A stretch of DNA of 64,000 nt. Origin: Mesosutterella faecium. GTDB taxonomy: Bacteria > Pseudomonadota > Gammaproteobacteria > Burkholderiales > Burkholderiaceae_F. Position 1 is the first letter of the stretch. Each line of letters begins with the position of its first letter. Both the position numbers and the translations under genes were made by a program. The notes below the pieces were generated by a model. That model did not search any database. It saw nothing but the letters and a program-made list of their open reading frames with translations, and was not told the origin of the DNA. Location: the NCBI RefSeq assembly GCF_022809315.2, contig NZ_JAKZJU020000001.1, forward strand, positions 2,145,001-2,209,000. The letters are read 5' to 3'. This document shows positions 1-8,100 of this stretch, one piece after another.

Positions 1-370
1 TTTTCATCGCGTAGATGCCGAAGCGGATCAGCGTGCAGACGTGGGGATCGAAGTCGAGCTTGTCTAGCTCGTAGGCGTCGGCGTGATTTGTCACTCCGAG
101 GTGAAAGAAGATGTCGGAAATCGGGTTGTAGTCGACAATGCCCATCGAGTCCGAGATCTCGGGCAGGTTTCCGTACCAGCTCACGATGAAGGGCTCGCCC
201 GCCGCTGCCGCGTGCAGCACGCGCTGGTCGCGCTCGCGAAGGGCCTCAAGCAGGAAAATCGCGAGCGGGTTCTGCTGCTCGGCGGGCAGCGCCTTCATCT
301 GGTCGATCATCCCGGTGAGGCGGGTGACGTACTCCTCGATTCGCTCCGTGCCTGGAATCTTTGCTGTCAT
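1..370 (-). CDS. 2-hydroxyacyl-CoA dehydratase family subunit, N-terminal part (runs off the left edge)
   Basis: The reverse strand is open from an ATG at 368-370 to the window edge, giving about 123 residues that begin MTAKIPGTERIEEYVTRLTG. The segment EPFIVSWYGNLPEISDSMGI resembles the N-terminal part of HgdA/HgdB-type subunits of 2-hydroxyacyl-CoA dehydratases and the related benzoyl-CoA reductases. These enzymes remove water from (R)-2-hydroxyacyl-CoA in the cytoplasm, using a [4Fe-4S] cluster and an ATP-driven activator. The gene starts 20 bp after the stop of the next homologous subunit, so the two are probably the paired subunits of one heterodimer. The cluster ligands of this subunit lie outside the window, and no activator ATPase is seen here. 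Substrate unknown. Confidence 0.72.
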   Translation of the reverse strand, partial: MTAKIPGTERIEEYVTRLTGMIDQMKALPAEQQNPLAIFLLEALRERDQRVLHAAAAGEPFIVSWYGNLPEISDSMGIVDYNPISDIFFHLGVTNHADAYELDKLDFDPHVCTLIRFGIYAMK

Positions 371-390
371 TTTCTTGTTTCTCCACTTTT

Positions 391-1542
391 TCAGGACCCG
401 CGCGAGCTGCGGATGCTTTCGACAAAAGCCTGGATGCGGGTTGCGAGCTGACCCCGGTTCTGCAGGATGTAGTCCGTCTCTAGCTCGAGTGACGGAATCC
501 CCTGTTTTTCGAGAACCGGGCGCAGCATGTACTGCTCGAAGGCCCAGAGGTCGCACATCGTAAGGCGGGTCACAATGACGCCGTCCACCGCGTAATCTTT
601 CACGAGCCGCAGCAGGTGCCCGGCGCGCGCCGGAGCTGTTCCGAACTTGCGCGGCATCGCGGGGGTCTCCTCGAAGTAGTAGCTCACGAGAGCCTCGAAC
701 GGATCCGCGTCCTCGCGGACGTCAAGCTCGCAGGACTGCTCGCCAAAGCCCGTGCTGTCGACCACAATCTGGCCGCCCTCGCTCTCGAGCGTCTCAAAGA
801 ACAGCGGCTCGTCGGCATGGGCTCCCATGTAGAGAAGCCGCACCCCGGGCTCGAACGTTTCCGCGCACGACTTGAGCGAAGCGATCAGCTCCCGAAGCAG
901 CGCGTTGTAGTCTTCAACCGGCAGGGACTTCCCGGCCATCATCACGAGCAGGAGCTCCGTGCCGGTAAGGGCGATGCGCCTGCCCTTCTGCATCGCATAG
1001 AGCTCGCGCTGCAGGCGGCGCTTTTCGTTGTGCAGGCGGATCGCTGCGCGCAACCGCTCCTCATTGAGGGCGACACAGAACCTTTCCTCGGTTCTGTGCA
1101 GGAAGTCGCGGATCTGCTCCGCATAGAAGCGCCTGGCCAGCTCCCCGCCCTTTTTCGGAGCATAGATGAAGCTGTAGACAGGGGAGACGGGCCTGCGGAC
1201 CCAGTTGTCATAGATGCGCCGCATGTGGTCGCAGCTGTTGTAAATCACCGCGCCGTCAAGGAAGTCCCACTTTCCATTCAGGATTTCGTTGAAGGTGTGG
1301 CGGGTGTAGCCGCAGGTGAGCTCCCTGAAATACGGGTCCGCGAGCTCGGTTCCGTCCGAGCCGGTGCCCCGCAGAAGCACGGGGACGGCGCCCGCCGCGC
1401 TGATGATTTCCTCGGGCACCTCGTCGTAGAGCACCCCGACAATCTTCCGGCCTGCTTTCTTCGCGCGCTCCAGATAAGGGTTCCCGATGGTGCGGGCCGC
1501 CGACATCAGGGTCTCGAGCGCCGGTATGGCTTTTTGTCTCAT
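391..1542 (-). CDS. 2-hydroxyacyl-CoA dehydratase family subunit (HGD-D domain)
   Basis: A 383-residue cytoplasmic protein of the 2-hydroxyacyl-CoA dehydratase / benzoyl-CoA reductase family, of normal length. Likely [4Fe-4S] ligands are C77 (LTCGYTR), C104 (YNSCDHMRR) and a late Cys in TRLTMCDLW. The family C-terminal signature LELETDYI is present. In this family two such subunits form a heterodimer, and a separate ATP-hydrolysing activator injects one electron to start the radical dehydration. The ATG is preceded by AGGAGAAGG. The gene sits between a Tat-exported flavoprotein upstream, 100 bp away, and a second family subunit downstream, 20 bp away, so an operon is likely. The substrate is not readable from sequence; aromatic or aliphatic hydroxyacyl-CoA from amino-acid breakdown is plausible. 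A benzoyl-CoA-reductase-like role is the alternative. Confidence 0.85.
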   Translation of the reverse strand: MRQKAIPALETLMSAARTIGNPYLERAKKAGRKIVGVLYDEVPEEIISAAGAVPVLLRGTGSDGTELADPYFRELTCGYTRHTFNEILNGKWDFLDGAVIYNSCDHMRRIYDNWVRRPVSPVYSFIYAPKKGGELARRFYAEQIRDFLHRTEERFCVALNEERLRAAIRLHNEKRRLQRELYAMQKGRRIALTGTELLLVMMAGKSLPVEDYNALLRELIASLKSCAETFEPGVRLLYMGAHADEPLFFETLESEGGQIVVDSTGFGEQSCELDVREDADPFEALVSYYFEETPAMPRKFGTAPARAGHLLRLVKDYAVDGVIVTRLTMCDLWAFEQYMLRPVLEKQGIPSLELETDYILQNRGQLATRIQAFVESIRSSRGS

Positions 1543-1642
1543 ATCCTTCTCCTGCGAGAAGCCGCCCGGGAGGAGCGCAGAGCGCCCTTCGGGGACGGCG
1601 GGTCTTTTTTTCAGAAGCGGAGGACGCGCCTCCGCTTCCTTT

Positions 1643-3166
1643 TCATTTCCCCATATCCTTCAGGGCAGTCTCGGCCGCCGCTTTGCCCGACCAGGCCGCA
1701 AAGCCGAAGAGATGGCCCGAGGTCCAGGTGGTGTAGGTGTCGCCGTACATCCGGCCCGTCTCGGCCCCGACCGCATAAAGCCCTGGAATCGGCCGGTCGT
1801 CGCCGTCAACCACGCGCAGGCTGCGGTCGGTGCGGGTGCCGCCCAGCGTGCAGAACCAGTAGGGGCGCAGCCTCAGGGCGTAGAGCCTGCCCTTTCCGAT
1901 CGGGCGCAGCCACTGCGTGAGCTTGAAGAACTCGCCGTCGTACTTCTCCTCGGCCGCGCGGTTGTAGGTCTCGAGCGTCTTTTTGAGCGCGGAGGGCGGC
2001 ACGCCGATGGCCCGGGCGAGCTCCTCGGCCGTGGCCCCCGACTTCACGGCGTCGCTGCCCTGAGCGATCGCCGCATTGATTTCGCTGCGGATGTTGGGCA
2101 GCTTGGTCATCGTCGGGATGATGACGCCCACGCCGACGTCGGCGCCCTGGGTCTTCATGTAGTCGATCGCGGCGTCATCGAAGATCACCCAGCCTTCGCT
2201 GTGCAGCTGCGAGGCGATCGCATTGCCGGCCAGGGCGAACTCGAATGAAAGGGTCTCGGGGGCGAAGCGCTCGCCGTGATCGTTCACCCAGAGGTTTGCA
2301 GGCTGCCAGCTCATCACGTAAAGATTGCTCAGAAACTTGATGCCCCTGCCCTCGGTGCCGGGATGCATGACCGCGGTCGCCGCGGTCTGCGCGCCTCCTG
2401 CAGCCTTCGCCATGAGGAAGCCGTCGCCGGTCTTATGCAGCGGGACGCTCGACTTCACGCGTGCGGGATCGTAGCCTAAGAGGCTGCGGACCAGCTCCGG
2501 GTTGTCGCCAAAGCCCCCGGTGGCGAGGATGACGGCAGAGGCCGAAATGTCAAGCTCGCCCGCCGCACCTTCAGCCTTCACGCCGGCCACGCGCCCGTTT
2601 TTCATGATGAGGCTCTTGGCCGGCGTGCTCAGCAAGGTCTTCACCCCAAGCTTCGCGGCCGAGTCCGCAAGGGCGTGGACGTAGGCCGCCCCGTGCTGGT
2701 CGCCCTTGTACTGCCCGATCACGTGCCAAGTGAGGGTTTCAGAGGGGCTCACCTGGATGGCCTCGAACTTCACGCCGTGCTGAGCGACCCAGTCCAGGGT
2801 CGGGGCCGACTGCTCGAGGTAGAGCCTGCGGAACTTCGCATCGGACTTGAAGTGATCGAAGCGCTGCAGGTATTCGGCCGCATGCGGGATGGAAAGCCCG
2901 TAGTTCTTCGCCCTCTGCCAGCGCGACTCGATGCCGAAGAGCCCCTCGGCGAAAGCCGCGCCGCCGCCCACCACCCCGTTTTTCTCAAGCAGCACCACCT
3001 TTGCGCCAAGCTCCGCAGCGCGGACCGCGGCCGCAAGCCCGGAGCCGCCGCCCCCGACCACAACCACGTCTGCCGAAACCGCCTGGGCCGCGGCCCAGGC
3101 GGGAACAGACGCGCAGGCCCCTAGCACTCCTGCCGCCGCGAGCTTGAGAAAACCTCTTCTCTTCAT
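1643..3166 (-). CDS. Tat-exported FAD-dependent fumarate-reductase-like flavoprotein
   Basis: Flavoprotein of the fumarate reductase / succinate dehydrogenase FAD superfamily, 507 residues from the chosen ATG. That start has GGAGGGGAG just upstream, whereas an upstream in-frame ATG would add 32 residues with no clear ribosome site. The N-terminus MKRRGFLKLAAAG is a Tat signal, so the enzyme probably works in the periplasm. The FAD dinucleotide motif VVVGGGGSGLAAA lies near residue 40, and ATGGFGDN and a C-terminal GLYAVGAETG segment complete the fold. Relatives reduce fumarate, methacrylate, urocanate or other enoates with electrons from c-type cytochromes. No haem motif is in this protein and no cytochrome gene adjoins it. 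Two dehydratase subunits follow downstream, which suggests reduction of an unsaturated acid made by dehydration. A divergent Crp/Fnr-type regulator begins 193 bp away. Confidence 0.86.
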   Translation of the reverse strand: MKRRGFLKLAAAGVLGACASVPAWAAAQAVSADVVVVGGGGSGLAAAVRAAELGAKVVLLEKNGVVGGGAAFAEGLFGIESRWQRAKNYGLSIPHAAEYLQRFDHFKSDAKFRRLYLEQSAPTLDWVAQHGVKFEAIQVSPSETLTWHVIGQYKGDQHGAAYVHALADSAAKLGVKTLLSTPAKSLIMKNGRVAGVKAEGAAGELDISASAVILATGGFGDNPELVRSLLGYDPARVKSSVPLHKTGDGFLMAKAAGGAQTAATAVMHPGTEGRGIKFLSNLYVMSWQPANLWVNDHGERFAPETLSFEFALAGNAIASQLHSEGWVIFDDAAIDYMKTQGADVGVGVIIPTMTKLPNIRSEINAAIAQGSDAVKSGATAEELARAIGVPPSALKKTLETYNRAAEEKYDGEFFKLTQWLRPIGKGRLYALRLRPYWFCTLGGTRTDRSLRVVDGDDRPIPGLYAVGAETGRMYGDTYTTWTSGHLFGFAAWSGKAAAETALKDMGK

Positions 3167-3359
3167 CTCCCCTCCCCCTTCAAAAGAACTAATTCGGATG
3201 AATGAAATCTTAGGCAGAGCCCTTTTCCGGAGCCGTGCGGCAGCGCACACTGAAGAAGCCACTGTGTCCTGGCAGACGGTTTCGGGCTCCTGCGGGCGCC
3301 GGGGGATGGTTCCTTTTCTTTTTTTAGGCTAGATTTCCAAAAGGCTTCTTTGCAGCACT

Positions 3360-4106
3360 TTGACTTTGAAAACCTTGCTTGAACAGACTATTTTTCAGAC
3401 CGCCCCCTGGGTCATGCCCGAGGAGCCCCGGGAAATCCAGGACATCTTCCGTTCAAAGGGAAAGCCCGTCCGCTTCTCGCTCGGCGAGATGATTCCCCAC
3501 GGGATCGAGAAGGCGGCCGTTCATCTCCTCACGAAGGGCGTGGTCCTTTTCGGCTACTACGACGCCGGCGACCGGCTTCAGGTCTTCAACATCCTGCTGC
3601 CGGGGCGCTGCGTGGGGGAGTTCGACGCAGCGGCCTGCCCGGACAGATCGGTCGCCTTCCCGATCAACGCCGCCTGCGTACGGCCCGTCGAGGCGCTCAG
3701 CCTTGACCGCTGCGAGTATGTGTCGGCCCTGCGAAGCTCGACCTCCCTCATGGAGACGGCCATGCGCTCCTGCATCTGGAAGCACCACTGCACGATGGAA
3801 GGCATGATCTGCAACTACACGCTGCCTGTCGAGATGCGGCTGCGGGTACTGCTCTACTCGCTCATCGAGGCCTACTACCGGCTCTCCGAGGGCGGCTGGA
3901 ACCCGATTCCGGTGCCCCTCAGCGTGACCGCGTTTGCGACCGTTGTCTCAAGCAACCGCTCCTGGGTGAGCCGTTTGTTCTCCCAGTGGAGCTCCGAGGG
4001 ACTTCTTAAAAAAGACGGCAGGATGCTGCTCGTGCACTCCTCGCTCTTCGATCCCATCAGGGGAAACAAGAATCTGCGGGAGATCGCCCGGACGCGGGCG
4101 GCCTGA
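3360..4106 (+). CDS. Crp/Fnr-family transcription regulator
   Basis: A 248-residue protein with an N-terminal cyclic-nucleotide-binding-like beta barrel (about residues 25-125) and a C-terminal winged helix whose recognition region reads SSNRSWVSRLFSQW. There is no N-terminal Cys cluster of the FNR type, so direct oxygen sensing through a cluster is not evident; scattered Cys residues occur at CRCVGEF-like and SCIWKHHC positions. The first codon used here is TTG with only a weak upstream AAAGG, and a second TTG lies 6 bp further in, so the exact start is unsure. It is divergent from the flavoprotein/dehydratase operon, which makes it the obvious candidate regulator of that operon. The effector is unknown. 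Confidence 0.8.
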   Translation: MTLKTLLEQTIFQTAPWVMPEEPREIQDIFRSKGKPVRFSLGEMIPHGIEKAAVHLLTKGVVLFGYYDAGDRLQVFNILLPGRCVGEFDAAACPDRSVAFPINAACVRPVEALSLDRCEYVSALRSSTSLMETAMRSCIWKHHCTMEGMICNYTLPVEMRLRVLLYSLIEAYYRLSEGGWNPIPVPLSVTAFATVVSSNRSWVSRLFSQWSSEGLLKKDGRMLLVHSSLFDPIRGNKNLREIARTRAA

Positions 4107-5148
4107 CCGCCGGGCTCCTCTCCTGCCCGCGCCCCGGGCCGCCAGCCGCGTAAAGCCGCCTCTCCTGACGCAAAGCCCCCGCTTCTTCCAGGGGACCAAG
4201 CGCTTGAAAAGCGCCTCTGGCCATCAAGCTGAAGGCCGCTGCTTTCCTAACGTATCTCCTGTTTCCGGCAGAGGCCCAGGCGTCCGCCTCAGGACAAGCG
4301 GGAGGAGCCCGGGAAATAAAGAGAGCTCGCCCCCAATCTCAATTCATGAAATGGCCGGTCCCTGAGGCGGATCCTTGCCTGTAAATGGAGTACTCTGCAC
4401 ACATAATTGAAAGATTTGCTTATATATCGAGAAATTAAAGATCTTTTGAACAGCTTCCGCTTCTTTTTCTAAAAAATCGTTTAATTTTAAATTAATTCAT
4501 TCTCAATATCTTACAAATCTGCTTTGGCCGCTTCCTAGCCGTTTTCCTTTGATGGAACATCCCTCTAAGAAAAAATTCCTTTATTTTTAAGCACTAACTT
4601 ATTAATTATATATTTTTTGATTGCAATCAATAGCTTCTCAATGTGCTTTTGTTACATTCATCCACGGAAGCGCCGGAATTTTCTGCATCAGCTTTTGAAG
4701 CCTGAAACCGAGGCGGCCGGGGACACCCCCGCCGGCCCCGCTATTCATACGGAGAAAGGATCAGCCGTGAAGCACAGCCTGCCGAGACCTGCTGCGAGTC
4801 AAAGCAAGACAGACGCCCGCCCCGCGCGGACGCGCATCGCTGCTTCCAGACGCAGCCCGCCCTCCAGGGCTTTTTTTTACATCCCGCGCAGTCTTCTTTC
4901 CGCTTTCCCTCCGGCGCGTGCGTCAGCCGCAGGTATTTATTAGCTGTTCATCAGATTCACGACTCTGCTAGTGCCGGAGTCAAAGGGAGTCCTCTACTTC
5001 CTCCCTGGTGTTCAGGCACTAAAGCGAATTTTTCAGCAGTCCCTGTTTGGGGTCTTTCCGCAAGGTGTACGCGCGGACGGACCCGATTCAGGACTCAAAG
5101 AATTTCCGCTAGTTTTTTCTCAAACCGAATCAAAGGAGCTTTTTTCAT
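4107..5148. other. Long intergenic region before the adhesin gene
   Basis: About 1.04 kb without a convincing gene. The first 270 bases are GC-rich. Roughly 4390-4625 is strongly AT-rich, unlike the surrounding DNA, and may hold promoter or nucleoid-protein binding sites for the adhesin. Short open frames at 4617-4943 and 4971-5228 have no recognisable protein features and no good ribosome site. The last 20 bases carry AAAGGAG ahead of the adhesin ATG. I see no tRNA, repeat array or clear riboswitch. Confidence 0.6.
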
Positions 5149-8100
5149 ATGAACAAAATCTACAGAGTTGTCTGGGACACCTCCCGAAATATGTTCGTCG
5201 TTGCGAGCGAATTCGCGAGGGCTCATAAGAAGGGCGCCCGCAAAGCCGCGACGGCAGTTCTTCTTGGTGGAATCGCCGCGGCCGGGGTGGGAGAAACAGC
5301 CTATGCGGCTACGATTGCTGACTCACCCACTGGCATAGTCATCAAGGAGCTGGACGGAGGGACCTTGATTACGGTGACAGAAACAACCGGGAAAACTGTA
5401 ATTCAGGACAAGACGGGCGACTATACATTTACCCTTAACCCGCAAGATGGAACCATCTCCAACTCAGTCCCTTCGTCCGACGGCTCGACAACAACCACAA
5501 CCACTAAGACTCTTTCAAAACTTATTCAATCAGGAGAAGACGCCGAGCTGAACACTGTCACCGCCACAACATTGACCGAGACTGCTCAAATTGGCTCTAC
5601 CGGAAAGAGTCTGTCTGATCTCGTGACTGACACCGCAACCAACAAGGCTGCCATTGAAAAGAAAGCTGACGCAACCGGCGGAACCCTGACTGATGCAACC
5701 ATTACCGGTGCTTCAAAAATTGAGGGCTCCACGTCAATGGACACTACGGGCAATATCAAAACCACAGGGACGTTGTCTGCCGGCAGCATCGACGGCAACA
5801 CACAAGTCGGCGGAGCCTCTCTCACAGACATCAAGACCAAAGCCCTCGATGCGGTCCAGTATGATTCAACGACAAGCCAGCTGTCCTATGGAGGAAGCAC
5901 CGGCACCAGCAAGACTGTTGACAACCTTAAGTTGAACGGGACTTTGAACGCGGGAGCGACCACAGTCTCCAGCCTTGACGCCGGTGCAGGAGCCATCAAG
6001 ACCACGGGCGCCCTTCAGGCGGGTTCCGCCGCCGTTACGGGTGCTCTTTCGGCCGGCGAGACAACACTCACCAGTACGCTCGATGTCGTCGGCGCCACTA
6101 ATCTCAAAAGCAGCCTGACGGTCGCCGGTGCCACAACTCTTAATGACACACAGGTAAAAGGCGATCTCACGGCTACCGGGCAGATCAAGGGCAAGACCGG
6201 CTACTTCGGCAATGAGACCCAGCACGTCTCCGTTGCTGACGGCAACATCACAGCTACCGGAAAGATGACGGCTGCCACCGGAAGCATCGGGGCTGTCAGC
6301 TTCACTTCTGACGGTAATGTAAGCGGCGTCAACACCCTGAGTGCAAATACCATTTCCAGTACCAACGGAGGCAAGCTGGGAACCGTGCAGATCACTTCTG
6401 ACGGGAACGTCTCCGGCGTCAATAAACTGACCGCTACAAGCGGAAGCATTGGAACCGTCGACGTCTCCTCTGACGGGAATGTGACTGGAGTCAATAATAT
6501 GACCGTCGCAGGTACGACGACTACCCGCGATCTCACCGTTACAGGAACCTTCAACACCGACAAGGTACATGTCGGACATGAAGACGACAACTATACCGAT
6601 ATCGATAAGGGCAAGATTTCGAACAAGTCTTCCTCCACGACTCAGTCGGAATCTGCTTCGCTGGACTACAGCGGTCTTGAACTGAAGCTGAATGACTCTT
6701 CCGACAGCTCGCAGCTCGGCCTTAACGCCACTTCCAGCAACGTCAGCCTCTCTGTGACTGACAAAGATGGCAACTCCGCTTCCTCGGATGTGACCGCCAC
6801 CTCCATCACGAATAAGGTGGCAGACAAAGCAGGGACCAACTCCGTCACTGAGGCCAGCACGCTTCAGAACGGTGCTGCCCAAAAGAGCACGACGGTGGCC
6901 GGCACATCTTCCTCCACTTCTATCGTTCAGACGGCTGAAAACATCACGCTGACGGCCTCGAACGGCACAGTCAAGACTGCCGCTCAGACGATAGAGAATA
7001 CCTCGACGGGTGACACCACCAACACGGTCGGCGGCAACCAGACCACCACGGTCAAGGGCGACGTGACCGAAGACTACCAGTCCAACCAGACCACCAAAGT
7101 CGCCGGCAACCAGAGCAATGAAGTCAAAGGCACTCTCACGGAGAAAGTGACCGGGGATGTGAGCGAGACTTACGGCTCGAACCTGACCACTTCCGTCGCC
7201 AAGGATCAGACCACTACTGTGGGCGGTGCCCAGGTTACCAATATCACCAAAGATCAGACCACCACGGTCGGCGGCGCCAGGACTGACACCGTCACCGGCA
7301 AGGTCACCGAGGACTTCAAGTCCGACATGGAGACCAAGGTGGCCGGCTCCCAGATGACCAGCGTCACCAAGGACCAGACCACGACGGTGGGCGGCGCCAG
7401 GACTGACACCGTCACCGGCAAGGTTACCGAGGACTTCAAGTCCGACATGGAGACCAAGGTGGCCGGCTCCCAGGTGACCAGCGTCACCAAGGACCAGACC
7501 ACCACGGTCAAAGGCAACCAGGCCAACAACGTTGACGGCAAGCTCTCCGAGACCGTCAAGGGCGACGTGACCGAGGACTACCAGTCCAACCAGACCACCA
7601 CGGTCGCCAAGAACCAGACCACCACGGTCAAAGGCAACCAGGCCAACAACGTTGACGGCAAGCTCTCCGAGACCGTCAAGGGCGACGTGACCGAGGACTA
7701 CCAGTCCAACCAGACCACCACGGTCGCCAAGAACCAGACCACCACGGTCAAGGGCAACCAGGCCAACAACGTTGACGGCAAGCTCTCCGAGACCGTCAAG
7801 GGCGACGTGACCGAGGACTACCAGTCCAACCAGACCACCACGGTCGCCAAGAACCAGACCACCACGGTCAAGGGCAACCAGGCCAACAACGTTGACGGCA
7901 AGCTCTCCGAGACCGTCAAGGGCGATGTGACCGAGGACTACCAGTCCAACCAGACCACCACGGTCGCCAAGAACCAGACCACCACGGTCAAGGGCAACCA
8001 GGCCAACAACGTTGACGGCAAGCTCTCCGAGACCGTCAAGGGCGATGTGACTGAGGACTACCAGTCCAACCAGACCACCACGGTCGCCAAGAACCAGACC

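Noticed and set aside
4166-4176. GACGCAAAGCC fragment resembling a cyclic-di-GMP riboswitch core
   Set aside because: Only a short match; the required paired elements and second conserved block are not found around it.
4617-4943. Small plus-strand open frame before the adhesin
   Set aside because: No ribosome site, no recognisable domain and atypical composition; treated as intergenic.
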